The notes beneath the pieces were generated by a model. That model did not search any database, was not told where the DNA came from, and worked only from the letters and a program-made list of their open reading frames with translations. This document shows, in pieces, positions 1 through 12,049 of a stretch of DNA of 64,000 nucleotides (positions are counted from its first letter, which is position 1; each line of letters begins with the position of its first letter). A program made the translations under genes and the position numbers. Origin of the DNA: Stictocephala bisonia (lineage: Eukaryota; Arthropoda; Insecta; Hemiptera; Membracidae); the NCBI GenBank assembly GCA_035578905.1, contig JAQJVL010000322.1, positions 489,798 through 553,797 of the forward strand. The letters are read 5' to 3'.

Positions 1-59
1 GTTATTTTTCTTTTGAAAAAAAAAAAAATAGAAGATTTTCCGTTAATTGACTAGCAGCA

Positions 60-180
60 TTTTGGTTAGGTTATGTTAGGTTTGTTTAGGTTATGCTAGG
101 TTTGGTTATGTTATATTAGTTTTAGTTAGTTTATGTCAGGTTAGATTATGTTATGTTAGGTTTGGTTTGGTTAAGTAAGT
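60..180 (+). repeat. degenerate TTAGG-like short repeat
   Basis: Irregular runs of TTAGGTT, TTATG and TTTGG follow one another. The pattern resembles the insect telomere unit TTAGG, but it is irregular and embedded in ordinary AT-rich DNA. A much shorter similar run lies near 38881-38935. It is most simply an interstitial simple repeat. Confidence 0.5.
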
Positions 181-654
181 TAAACCGAAGTTAATGTTAT
201 AGTAGTGAACTAACGGAAAAGATAAAAAAAACTGACTAAATTGTATAAATAAACATAATTGTAAGTCAGTTTATTGAGTACGCTAGATTTTTTTTAGTTT
301 CCTGAAGTTAGTCAATACAATGTTTCTCTTTTTTTCTTATTTTGCTATTTTACCATAATATAGTAAAATTTTTTCCATAATATAGACTGAGACAACAAAA
401 AAAGATATTCAATATAAGACGTAAATACTTTGACCTTTACTTTAGAAGGCTGCTTAGGCTGTATTAACATCGGCATATTTCATAAAACTCATTTATTCCA
501 TTAAATTTTAATTATTATTCGTATGCAATGCGGCCAACTAGATACATCTGAATACTGAAAATATTAGTCTATTTAAAACTATAATTTAACTTAGAAACGG
601 TAAAGAACATAAGGATTCCTAAAAAAATAACAACAGTATCAAAAACGTATATAA
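181..654. other. no feature seen
   Basis: AT-rich sequence with many stops in all frames. I see no gene, RNA or repeat structure here. Confidence 0.5.
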
Positions 655-830
655 CGAGTAGAGCGGCCTTAGCTAAGAAGGTGGTGGCTTGCCACGCTAC
701 TAGTCCGAGTTTGATTCCCGGTGTGATCACGAGATACTTTATCCCTGTTCCGCTCACGTGGTTCGAAAGCCTCTTTGAGCCAGTGGCCCCACGAGCCTAC
801 AAAACAAAAATTTAGAGAAAGGGAACTGTG
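655..830 (+). repeat. possible tRNA-derived SINE fragment
   Basis: A GC-richer island contains a B-box-like stretch, GTTTGATTCCCGG at about 709-721, one base away from the Pol III consensus. A possible A-box-like region lies upstream around 680-695. No tRNA cloverleaf can be drawn with confidence and no second copy is evident in the window, so this is tentative. Confidence 0.3.
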
Positions 831-1428
831 ACCTAATGGGTTTTCTGCGCTTACTAAAATCCATAGGAATTTTATTATTTCTTCAGTGAGTATAAACAAA
901 CATAATATTTTACTTTCTATACTATCTCGCATAAAAACTAAAATCATATTGCATTGCCCTTCCTGTGTCGGACAATGAATGTGAGGAGGAAGAACACAAA
1001 AGCGATGTCATCACACTGATGATGGCTGGATATTGAATACGCTTATCTGTTCTGTCCAGCCTGCTCAGATAACCTTCAATATATGTGGGCTTTTATACAA
1101 AATATCATACATATACTGTTACCATGTATTACTTTTATGGATTTTATCGTGAAAAAAAATATTACAATATATCACTAGCTTAAACACTTAGGGCCTACTA
1201 AATTGATTAATTATTTCCCTTTGCCTGCGTTATCACGTCTTAGGTAAATATAAGTAATACATATTAATGTATATAGTAGTAGATCTAAGATTAGATATGC
1301 CTTAATACATATTTAAAGTACATACATACATATTAAACTAGTACATTTATAAATGTTCATATAAACATTCTTGATATCAAGAAAGTCTTGAGAGTTTATT
1401 TTTATATTCTCATTCTTATCCTTAAATC
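831..1428. other. no feature seen
   Basis: AT-rich, non-coding. Nothing supportable was found. Confidence 0.5.
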
Positions 1429-1795
1429 AGAAGTAAATTCAACTCAACATATGGCATACACTAAATCTCATTGAACTTTTTCAATAAAACTTTATTCGGT
1501 CAAAGACGTAGGTCACGTCCTGCTCGTATTCAAGTCAAGAACTTAGTTCATTTCTTTTGTGTCAAAGGGGTTTAGTTTATTCAGCTGCTCACAACTTGGA
1601 TGATATTTTTAAATTTAAGATCGGAATGTATTTTATAATATACAGAATATAACTTAAACCCAATGGAAGTCAATGGTGAGATAAACATTCCATCAAATTG
1701 CTTAAACAAACTTTTAATACCATAAAGGGTAAATTACAAACATTTCATGAACCAGGTTTCAAGTTGGGTGTTGAAAGTTTATGTTGATTTACTTT
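1429..1795 (+). repeat. dispersed repeat, copy 1 of 2
   Basis: This stretch aligns along its whole length with 4319-4700 in the same orientation, at roughly 80 percent identity by eye. Shared landmarks include CATATGGCATA, CTGCTCGTAT, TTCATTTCTTTTGTGTCAAAGG and GGTTGGGTGTTGAAAG-like ends. It has no coding capacity. It is an old, unclassified interspersed repeat. Confidence 0.7.
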
Positions 1796-1825
1796 TACTA
1801 TGTGTGTCTCTTTGCTATATAGCAT

Positions 1826-1872
1826 CCAAATACTGACTACCACCCAACACGGACACCCCAAGTCGCGTGGAA
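1826..1872 (-). repeat. short fragment of the SINE at 61.4 kb
   Basis: The piece around CTGACTACCACCCAACACGG ACACCCCAAG matches the reverse complement of about 61525-61565 in the tRNA-like SINE. The flanks do not match, so it is at most a small remnant. Confidence 0.35.
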
Positions 1873-2019
1873 TAGGAGGTGGATCGGACTGGAGCGGCTC
1901 CCCACCACAACACGCAGTGAGTGACGTACCTGCAGTCCCGCTCGGCCTGGCAGTCCACACTAAATATATATACAGCGCTATCTCAACATCAAAACACAGT
2001 CTACTTCTCATATTATAAC

Positions 2020-2755
2020 TTGTTAACTCATGAAAGTTCTAGCACTGCATTTTCGTTATTTTTATAAATAAAGAATAAAATATCGTAACGCAGGTTGCGG
2101 TTTAGTATAGCCACAGGTTTACAGCCATGATACTGTTTTAAAAATATGTAAATATATTTTAATATTGACAGTTGTTAAATTAATCAAAACTGAAATTAAT
2201 TTATAAAAAAGTCTAAAATATTGTTGGAAAGAGACATCTTCAAGCTATGCCCAAGGTAGATAATTAACACTTTGATATATAATGAAGCGTAAATCATTTA
2301 AATTTTCAGAAGCGCAGAAGCTCAATAAAGGCGTTATTAACAAAGTTTAAAGTGTTGAGATATGAAAATAAAACTCATTACTTTTAATCATCGTGACATT
2401 TATGTAAATTATTTACTAAATACCTTTTGAACAAAACATTGTCATGGAAATTGCATCTCCCTGACAAAAATTATTTACCTTAATACATAATAGGTAAGAT
2501 GATGGGAAGAATGAATATTGACTGTGTAAACAATAAACTGTTTTACGTCTTGGTTTTTAAGTTAAGTAGTTTTTTAAAGTATGACGATTGTAACGCAAAG
2601 TAATTATTATACTACTACAATAAAAAAATTAATTAATGATAGTTGAAACTTACTTAATATAAAGTAAATCTTGATTTTAATTGATTATAAATAAATACAA
2701 CACCTTAAACTTATTTCCTACAAATACCAGCCAAATCCTCCTATTATATCTATAA
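2020..2755. other. no feature seen
   Basis: AT-rich intergenic sequence with no supportable gene or repeat. Confidence 0.5.
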
Positions 2756-2895
2756 TACGTGAGGCCGTTTATTGTCAACGCAACCCCTCAATTATTTCTT
2801 GACCAATTTAAACGGTTGAGGTGTCAAAAAATTGCCTCTGATCGTAGTTGTGCAATAAGGTCTTAACTCTTCAATATTTTCACCCTGAAGGGAAG
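2756..2895 (+). repeat. 140-bp dispersed repeat, isolated copy
   Basis: It matches 24590-24730 and 36703-36840, which lie inside the right halves of the two P-like elements. Shared landmarks are GTCAACGCAAC, TTGACCAATTTAAACGGTTG and CAATATTTTCACCCT. An isolated copy outside P-like DNA suggests a small mobile repeat once inserted into the P-like progenitor. It could instead be a remnant of another P-like element. Confidence 0.65.
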
Positions 2896-3398
2896 AAGAG
2901 TAGATCCTACGAATCAGTGTGGGAGATTACTGAATACAATGCACAATTCGAGTTAATGCCTACAACATGCATTTATTGCATCACAATGTACGTTTTTTGG
3001 CCATAAGAATGACATGGGTAGAGATTTGAATGAATCTAACCGAACAGCTGTTCAAATATAAATAATGATTTAAAAAAGGTTTTAGCAAAGTAAACAGTGG
3101 TGTTTTATAACAGTGAGGAGGTTAGATCTGTCATATTTACGTACCAGGGAAGGATGTAAGCATGGTTTATTCACATTTGACTGTACGACCCCGCTGTACT
3201 GCGTTATATAAATTAATCTTAAGATGTTACACAAAAGCAATGAAATTAATACGTTTTAAATAAGTATAAACCATTGTGTGTTTATACTTATAAATAGGTA
3301 TCAACGTAAGTAAAGTGAGTGAGATACTGTAAATAAATGTAATATTGTGACTTAACGTTATATAGTTAAACTACTATTATTTGTAGTGAAAATGCACA
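2896..3398. other. no feature seen
   Basis: AT-rich, non-coding. Confidence 0.5.
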
Positions 3399-3475
3399 GC
3401 CCTAGGCCGGAGGCCGAGGTGTAACGAGCGCAACGAGTTGCGGGGTTGGGACGCGAAGCGTGCAGGGGTGTCTCC
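3399..3475 (+). repeat. GC-rich repeated module, copy 1
   Basis: A GC-rich island in AT-rich DNA contains CGAGCGCAACGAG and GCGAAGCGTGCAGGG. It resembles 55998-56055 (GTCACGAGCGCAGCTCG, then CGAAGCGTGCAGGGATGTC). It contains short inverted motifs. Function unknown. Confidence 0.5.
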
Positions 3476-3499
3476 TATTATAATATAATCCTGGTTCTA

Positions 3500-4318
3500 C
3501 TAAGAAGCACAATCATAAAATAGCAATTGTCACATGAGAAGTAAATGCCTCTGTGAGATTTGTTTTTATTTATTAATTTTTTTCATCAGGAGACATGGAC
3601 GAATTTTAACAAAAGTAACAATGTACCTTTTAAGAAAAATACACTCACTCATATACAGTAATATAAGTGTGTTTTTATTGTTGTATATGGCTAGTAAGGA
3701 TGTGGGTGGACTAGTATTTTCTTTTTATAAGCTTGTTGGACCCTCAGCTTAAAACATGACTTCCAAACCACGGGAGCGGCACGGGGTTCTTTTTATACTT
3801 TTATGGTCACGTTGGTAATAGAAACTGGACTAGCTGCCTGGCAAACAACCACATTAGTGGCTGTTCTGTTTATTTAGGTAATGAAGGTGGTTTAGTATAA
3901 TGCAATGTAATCAAGATTCTAACTGGCCATACCTAATGGATACGTTTCCGTTATGAACTATATATTATGTTCGAAAAGGTATTCTATTTATTTGTTTTAT
4001 TACATAAATACATAATCTCCGAGAAACAAATAAAACAAAATAAAATTGAGTTCCGCCAGAGTCAGTCCGTTTCTCAAGTGACACCCGTCACAAGGGTGAG
4101 TGACATTGGCATTTTATTGCATTACAAAACGATATAACTCTTTAGACAACCCTTCTATGTGTGTTAATATAGTGTTTCCTTCATTTTCGATTATACTATT
4201 ACTCTTTTTACGACCGTAAGTTTAACATTACTCACCACTCTTATACCATACTTCCCTCTTAATTACTTAATTTGTTGAACATGAGGCAACACATTTACAA
4301 TATTAAATCCATGAATCA
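3500..4318. other. mostly empty; short SINE-like fragment near 3745
   Basis: No gene is visible. About 3742-3775 (TTAAAACATGACTTCCAAACCACGGGAG) resembles the body of the 5S-like SINE at 6 kb but is too short to call. Confidence 0.4.
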
Positions 4319-4700
4319 AAAGTAAATTGAACTTGACATATGGCATATACCAAATCTCATTGAACTTTTCCAATAAAACTTTATTCGCCCAAACACGTAA
4401 GTCACGCCCTGCTCGTATCCAAGTTAAGAACTTTGTTCATTTCTTTTGTGTCAAAGGTTTAAGTTTATTTAGCTGCTCACCGCTCTAACGGAAGATATTT
4501 TTACAATTAAGAAAGAACATTTATTTTGTAACATATAGATCATAACTAAAACACGATTGAAGTGAATAATGTGGTAAACGTTCCATAAAATTGTTTAAAT
4601 AAACGTTTGGTGACCATTAAGTTTCAACTATAAACATTTCATGTATCGGATTCCCAGGTTGGGTGTTGAAAGCTTCACATTGGTTTGATTTTACTGTTTT
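4319..4700 (+). repeat. dispersed repeat, copy 2 of 2
   Basis: This is the partner of 1429-1795 in the same orientation, with diverged sequence and several small indels. No terminal repeats or target duplication were found for either copy. Confidence 0.7.
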
Positions 4701-4704
4701 ATTT

Positions 4705-5985
4705 ATTTACTTATTTTTAAGGAGGGTCTGATTTTTTATTTAATCTTGCTTTGCTCATTCTTCATAGACTATGGAACTGTGCAATAAACTTATCAGACAG
4801 ATTAAGGGGGAGAACCAGTATAGTTAAAGGGAATATTACTGATAAACAATTCCAGTCTAGACAAGGATTCATACCTGTGCCATCTTTAACTAAGGTCCAG
4901 AATCCTGCAAACCTAGACCACTCGGCCACTGGCTCTTTATTCCGGAATTCATAACTAAAGTGAGGCATTGTTTTAATTGTTCTGGTGATTTTGGACCAAC
5001 TACTACCAAAAACATGCAAAATTTAGTGTTTCCTGTCTAATCGAGAAGTCCTCTCCCTCCTTTGTGAGGTGAAATAGTAGAAAAGTCAGATAAAATAGGT
5101 CTGGATTTATTAAAACACTTGAAATACCATGTAATGGATGTAAGTGCACTGTTTTAATCAATTAACCTATAAATTAATTCAGACCTGTAAAAGGTCTGAA
5201 TCTCTAACTGAGCCAACGGTTGGTACCTCGTTGAATAAAAATCACACAAAGGCCTGCATGCAGGACCATGAGTTATAGCAATGAAGTTTATTAATTTTTT
5301 TTATTTCTTTTATTCAAAGATAATGTCAAAATAACTATGATTTGAACGCTATGAAATATTTAGTAAAGAAACTATATTGGAATAAAATATCTAATTAATC
5401 TGTAATTCAATCATCAGTAAGCACTCACAGAATTTATAAAGTTTTGAATAATGCGACAGAAACTTTGAATAACATTAAGTTCAGTTATTTGTGGAACTTA
5501 CATAGGACTTACTCGTGAATGACTTTATACTGAACATAAAATGATCCATTAAATGAGTTTGACTCTCCTCGTAGCCTCCCCAGAGAGGGAACTTCTCACT
5601 TGACGACATGTCTTACAAAATTCACCCAAAGTGTTACACTAGAGAATTGTTTCTTAGTTACAAAGTCTAACGAAAATAGGTAATATTTTAATTGTATGCT
5701 GCAATAACTACTATCTTAGTGTCATAAATATCATAGTAAAATAATTGTTTGTTATTTAAATAATCTTTATAACTCAAATAAAATTACAGATAATATAGTA
5801 AAAAATGTTATCATAGTCCAAAAATAATTACTTTTACAATATATATTACTTGTTAAATGTAAGAATGGAAGACAAAATAACTTAAATTACTTGTTGTCCA
5901 TCTGTTTTCATGGATCAAATTCTACAAAGAAACATGTGCGCAATTGGGTAAGTGGACTATTTTAAAAAAGTTAAAGGATGTCTTA
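4705..5985. other. no feature seen
   Basis: AT-rich sequence. The short reading frames present look like chance and have no recognisable domain. Confidence 0.5.
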
Positions 5986-5989
5986 TGTT

Positions 5990-6190
5990 ACCAGGTGAAA
6001 AAGGCCTAAGAAGCCCTCTTAGCACAACCTCGGGCTTAAGGATGACTTCCGAACCACCACCAGTGACCAGGCAGGTGGGCTGCCTCAAGGACGGGGTCGC
6101 TCAGTCACCCATCCAAGGAACAGCCTCGCTCAATGTTGCTTGATGCCGTTATCTTGCTATATCGACAGAACCAACCAGTCATGGTCACTG
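5990..6190 (-). repeat. 5S rRNA-like SINE fragment
   Basis: Read on the minus strand, 6085-6175 resembles 5S rRNA. It carries ATCAAGCAACATTGAGCG followed by CCTTGGATGGGTGAC, which correspond to the internal control region of 5S genes (AAGCAACGTCGGGC and the C-box CTTGGATGGGTGACC). The adjoining GC-rich body (6000-6085) is not 5S. A 5S-like head with an unrelated body is the arrangement of SINE3-type retroposons. A degenerate 5S pseudogene is the alternative. The upstream 5S portion is poorly conserved, and tail and target duplication were not identified. Confidence 0.5.
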
Positions 6191-6194
6191 TTAG

Positions 6195-9100
6195 GGGTTG
6201 AGATGTACGTTTCACCAAGAGTCAGATACTCATTTACATTAAACCAACTGAGAACTTGCATTGCAGTTTAATCCTGTACAAATTATATTCAGTACCCTGA
6301 TCCTTTACTCTTTTATTCATATAGGGCCAATAAGAAACTAAAATACATCAATAATGGAAAGATATAATTTAAATTTTCCATGTTTATATGTATGCTTTGT
6401 TTACATAGAACGGTAACTGTAGCTGTTCGACAGCAGCAACTGCAGTGACCTATAACCTATAGCAACCTATTGGTAAGTAATTACGTCTGACCACCGACAT
6501 TAGACATGAAGAGTTATAACTGAACTGCGGGTTTGCTGATTTAGGCGTCAGCAATTAAGTTAGCTGCTTGATTAATGCTTTCCAGTACGGGGATTAATAA
6601 CTTATCAGTTAAATGGGACACTATTTAACGTGTACTAAAGTTATTTGAACGACAATGTGTATAGTTATTGTTAAGTTTAAACGTTTTTTTTAATCAGTGA
6701 ACTGGTAATTGGCTTATTTTTCATAGTGGAATACAGATAAATTATTATTTTAAAATATGAAAGGAAACTAATACAACTCATTTTATAACTGTAGGCTTAG
6801 GTAACCCAACATTATAAGAAATATGCTTGGTCATTTAAATACATTTGAAGATTTTGAATCGAAAAAATCTGGAATAAAAGATAAAACTAGTAATGTAAAC
6901 AACCTCATATTCGAGGAACTTTTAGCAACATTCAATAAATGACTATAAAATTGTGTAATTTTGAAAATGAAAGTAGGGCCTTAACTGCAGTGAAAATGGA
7001 TACATTTTGGTTTTAGTGGCATAGTGTTGTACTCCAGATACTCGTAATCAGACTGCTTGTATATGTTTTTATTCACTCATAATTAAGTTGATAAGTTATG
7101 AGCTCAATATTTTGAGATTGGCGTTCGCACAATGGTTATCATTACAAAACTACTGAATAAGCCTAGAACAACAAATTTAGAACTATCTAGCTTAATAATA
7201 GAAACATAGGATAGGAATTTTAATGGGTTTTTCTTTGTAAGTTTTTAGTTTTAAAATGTAAATTATTTCTGATTGGTTGAACAAATAATATCGAAAATCA
7301 TAGCACGTTTAGGTGCTACCAGTCTTACTAAGTATGAAAAATTTTAAATCTGTTGCATTTATGGTTCCTAAGGTATTAATATTTTTATAAAAATTACAAA
7401 CATACGGACAGTGAGATAGACCATACTGTTATGTGAATTTTTTTTTGTTTTCATGTTCACAACTAAATGCCCAAGTTTGGTTAAAGATTTCCTGAACACT
7501 GTATATATAATATACCCCTACTCAACCCACGCGTAAGTAGATTATGACTTTCGGGTATATACTTGTAAAAAAATTTAAAACTACTATGTGAGTCAAACAG
7601 TAAGCTTTATTACTGACTAAGCCTATTTTTGATATGTGTAAAATATTAATAATAAATTACAAAGTACATTTACGTATTAATATTGAAATTAGTAAATTAT
7701 ACATTATTAATATACATAAATAAACCTACAGGTGCCCGAAACTAAAAAAGGGAATAATTGGATCCGTTCATCATCCATCTAACCCCTGAACCCCGGTTAA
7801 CAAACCAAAAAAGAAAACAACCTGATTAGTAATCAGTAATAAACAACTTTTCCCTGAAATGGAAAACAATTTAATAAGCCTTTTTTATAATCGAAACATT
7901 TAGACATGGACAAAAGTATTAGGTGCACCTGCCTCGCAAACGTCCTCGTGGCGAACAGCGACGAGGAACCCTCCAGCCGCTCCCCCACCACCACTTTCGC
8001 TAACATTATGTAACTCAAACAAAGAACTTTGCTGGTGATAGCCGGAAAGCTGCAGTCAGGTTTCGTAGTGTTTTTACATGTCGAAGGAGGGATTGGTTAC
8101 ATAATGTCTAAAACTTCGAACTAAAGTACTAAAAATTAACTAAAAACGGTACATCAGTAATAATAGCAATATTTACTATACATCTTCCATGTCAAATGAT
8201 TATTTTAACTAAGAGGCAAATTACATCACAAACATACGGATTAGTGCAGTAAAATTATAAATTATTTCTTGAGTATTACAATTTATTCTGTCCTACGCCT
8301 AAGCAGAGAAAAGGTGGATTTGAATTTTAAATATGGAATAAGACGCTTAGGGACTGTTACATCTTGAAACCCTGTAGCCATTTGTTGAAATCTTTCTTAT
8401 ATCAAATTCCGACTGATCAAATATGCATTCCACCTTGAGACTTAAGATAAGGATTTTTATCTAATGTCACGTGATAAAGTGTTTTTTTCTTTTTTTACTG
8501 ACAACACTTGATTGTACGATTTATACAGCTGATTCGATTATAATAAGTAATTGAAATAATCTCGTTTCGTTTAATTTAAAGTTCTCTAGCCATCAAGACT
8601 GAGCCAAGTCACATGACCAGCCGCTCCCCTCCCTACCCTTATATCACTCTTCATTACTTGATGTCATTCCACGTAATCATTACTTGATGTTATTATACAT
8701 AGGCCGCGTAGAATATGACGCCATGAAATGCACTGAGTTGTGCAAATTAAGAGAACTACTCTTCCTCCACTGTTTTAGTTCCATTTAAAAAGCGTCAAGG
8801 CAACCACGACGATGGAAGACCACGTGTCAACTGTACAATAGCAAGCCAGCCCCACCCGTTACCTCATTATCATCAACAGAAGTGAAAGCTTGGTTTTTTT
8901 TTACTAAATAGTGTTGTGGAAGTTAAACACTAAACGTTGGAAGTTAGTCAAGCCTGTGAATTAAAGCAGCACAGCGGTGGAATGATTCCCCTCTGCTGCT
9001 AAAACCTGTACATGCAATAAATATAACACGCAGGTCACTTACTGTCCGGCCCAATTATATCATACTGTATGGTTTATTACTTTTAATGGTGCATTTAAAA

Positions 9101-11326
9101 TTGTAAAACAAGAAAATTTAAGGATTAAGGAGACACCACAGTAAACTCCTGGACTATTTTAACTCAGTGGAACTTTAAAATTTTTATTGAATATTTAGCT
9201 TTTTTATTATTAGTATTTTTTATTCCATCCACTTATTTGATGACTTACTGACCACTTATTGTTCCAAGTATTTCATGTCTACATATTAAATTAAACGTAC
9301 TTACGTAATGTGTCCTTTCCAAGGATTCGAAGGATCGAAAAAACTATGATCAAACTCTTTACAGCCTCAATAAGTCTTTATTTTTACATCAATGGATTTT
9401 TTAAATAAAATGTAATTTCCCAAACAATACAACAGCGAAACAAATGTAACAGCTTTTTTTATTACTTTCTACCTTGTATTAGTTGATTGTTTAATATATG
9501 TCTGACTGTTTGAAAATTGTATTGTACGATAAGTTTAAGAAACAAATACAGTATTTCATGCTAGAAGGCCAAGACAAGATGATTAGTTTTGTAAGAAGTA
9601 TCAAATTGAACAATAAAAGGATGCTTAACCCTCCAGAACCAGAGTTATTTTAATTTGTTCTAATTTATATTTTATGGTTTAGATTTGTTGCATGTTTTTT
9701 ACGTGTCCATTTATAAATTACAAGTTTTGTATTAGAATTCGGACTGTATGTCTATTTATAAATGTTCACTTATTAATATGTCACTTAACGTCCTTTTTCC
9801 TAATACTGTATAAAGCCGAAGTAAATAAAAAAATAACCAGATAAAAAAATAGAAGAAAACATGTTCTTGTCCTCTTCTTATAAGAAAAATCACAAGGATC
9901 ACAGATAAGCCATTTCCACCACATGATTTTTATTCAGTATTTTCAAGTCTTTAAATATGTTATTCTCATGTCTGAACAAAACTTGTACGATTGTTATCGT
10001 TCCTAATTGTTTTGCTCATGTAGGCCTATACAAATTTTAGATATTTGATTAATATTCTTTTTATTTATTTTGTTTACTTCAGTATCATAACTCTTATTTA
10101 TTTAAATAACTCTTACGTTCATATTGATTGTTAAAATAACTTAATTAACAGCTAAATTATATTATTATCTAATTTTGTTGCATTTACGAGGAATAGGAAA
10201 AACACTAGTTTTCTCAAATTGGTTTTTAATTTTATTTTTTAATTTCAGAAAATATGTCCTTGTCTTCCATTTCTCGTTGTTTAACTTTCTAAATAAACAC
10301 AAAGGGAGATAATAGTTAACATTTGCTTGATGGGTCTGGATCATTGTCCCTTAACAACGTTAGTAATATCAGAAAAAATGCCTCTGGTGTAGATAGACTA
10401 AGAAAAACTGTGTCAAATTAAAGTACTAACAATTCTTTTTAAATTTATTTAGCTTATAGAACTTTATCAAAACTGTAAAAACTACATTAAAACAGATGAA
10501 TTTATTTCAATAGAGGATTTGGAAAGGACGTTGTCAAATAAACAAGTTGATAAGACACTTTATCAAATATGTATGGTTGAAAAAACATACATTTTTGAAG
10601 TGATGAAGTCAATTGGAGCACGTGGCATTAGGGTGTTAATTACAGTATTTATTGATACACAAATACACTTTTGTGTGTTCACGTGTCTATTGATGGACGT
10701 TTTTGCACTTAACAAAAAATAAAAATCATGTTATTTTAGATGTATACATTTTAATTAAATGTGAAAGGTTTTTACCGTAACTAATATTAATGAAAAAAAT
10801 AGCGTATATTTTTGTATTCATCTGAACCACGTTAGTAAAGTTTACAATTAATTACCTATGGTTTTTTTGTCAGTTACTATTTATTTATTACTTTAAAAAA
10901 ATAAATAACTGTATTTGAAAATGATTCCAAAAGCTAAATTCTATCAATCAAGCCATTAAAGACCTGCCTAACTTATTCAAGTTATTCAAGCTGTACATTC
11001 ATTAAGAACACAGAGGGAACTCTGTAACTATGTGATCCGTTCTTATGTAGTTACATACTACGAACCCTTTGCATGTACATATAGTTAACTGCCCAACGCA
11101 ATTAGCCAGAAAGGGTCTAACATTTCCAGGTATGTACATTAAACAAAACATTCAAGCATTTCGATACCTGGGAGGGTTACCTTATTAATTTATACACTAT
11201 GGAACATAGGGTAAGTCTAATGGGCATTTATAAAAAAATTTCAAGATTTTGGTTGCTATCAACATTTATTTTATTATAATGATATGTTATTCAAACCAAA
11301 GTGACAATAGCTTTATATACATATTT
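6195..11326. other. 5-kb AT-rich stretch without a recognisable feature
   Basis: All frames are short and lack known motifs. A GC-richer patch at 7920-8010 and another at 8600-8640 hold no coding potential I can support. I could not see introns or regulatory structure well enough to report any. Confidence 0.5.
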
Positions 11327-11442
11327 AAATTGTATAAATAATAGCCCATTCTTCAAATTGTATACCTTATAGCCCATTCTTTAAATTGTATAACTAATAG
11401 CCCATTCTTTAAATTGTATAACTAATAGCCCATTTTTTAAAT
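11327..11442 (+). repeat. 28-bp tandem repeat, about 4 copies
   Basis: Units begin at 11327, 11355, 11383 and 11411, an exact period of 28. Each reads AAATTGTATA, a short variable part, then ATAGCCCATTCTT. A partial fifth unit starts at 11439. The units differ by a few substitutions. Confidence 0.9.
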
Positions 11443-11852
11443 TTATCAGTCATATTATTAAATTTAGCTATATCAGGGAATGGACAAAAAGGATAACGAA
11501 GGATCAGATTCGTCAGATGATCAAGTCGTCAGCTCTTCAAAAAGAGAGCAAAATGGCCTGAATGGTCTGGCGCTGTGAGGCTTTCAAAGAAGACTGACAT
11601 GAAAACTGAGATGGAGATGGAAATGGAATCAACATAAAGTCTCACTAGTTACGAGTGTCCATCAGCAAATTGTAGTAGGAGGGGAGGGCCTTCAAGGCCA
11701 CTCAAGTAACTCACTTTCTACAGGCCGTAGAGATGCGATTTTATTAAAAGTTAATCAAACCCTGTTAAAACTAAAATATTAAGTGAATACGCTATAGCAA
11801 ATGATCAATTACCTCTAGTATAGCTATAAGTTAAACAGCTTTTTTTATTAAC

Positions 11853-12047
11853 TAGAATCTACAGTTTCCGGTGATAACCGCGTCAAGGTACTATCTACAA
11901 TATTTACAAGATGACCAGATGTTTCAGTCTCAGAGAAACCACTGAGGATGCCACATCACAGTATGGGCGAAACGTCTGATCATCATATAAATATTGTAGA
12001 TAGTACCTTGACGTGGTTGTCACCGGAAACTGTAGATTCTAGTTATG
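11853..12047. repeat. inverted repeat with Penelope-like terminal sequence
   Basis: Left arm 11853-11914 and right arm 11982-12047 are near-perfect reverse complements (AATCTACAGTTTCCGGTGA paired with TCACCGGAAACTGTAGATT). The loop contains CTGAGGATG and GGGCGAAACGTCTG. That resembles the CTGAAGATGGC...GCCGAAAC termini of Penelope-like elements, whose terminal copies are often inverted. No coding sequence remains, so family assignment is inference. Confidence 0.55.
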
Positions 12048-12049
12048 AA

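Noticed and set aside
60..180. Telomere (TTAGG)n array
   Set aside because: The units are irregular and interspersed with TTATG and TTTGG; there is no perfect array and the position is interstitial.
9627..9645. TTAACCCTCCAGAACC as a piggyBac-like end
   Set aside because: It resembles the 57156 terminus but no partner end in inverse orientation was found nearby.
11327..11442. CRISPR-like array
   Set aside because: The units are contiguous 28-bp tandem repeats without unique spacers and the DNA is clearly eukaryotic.
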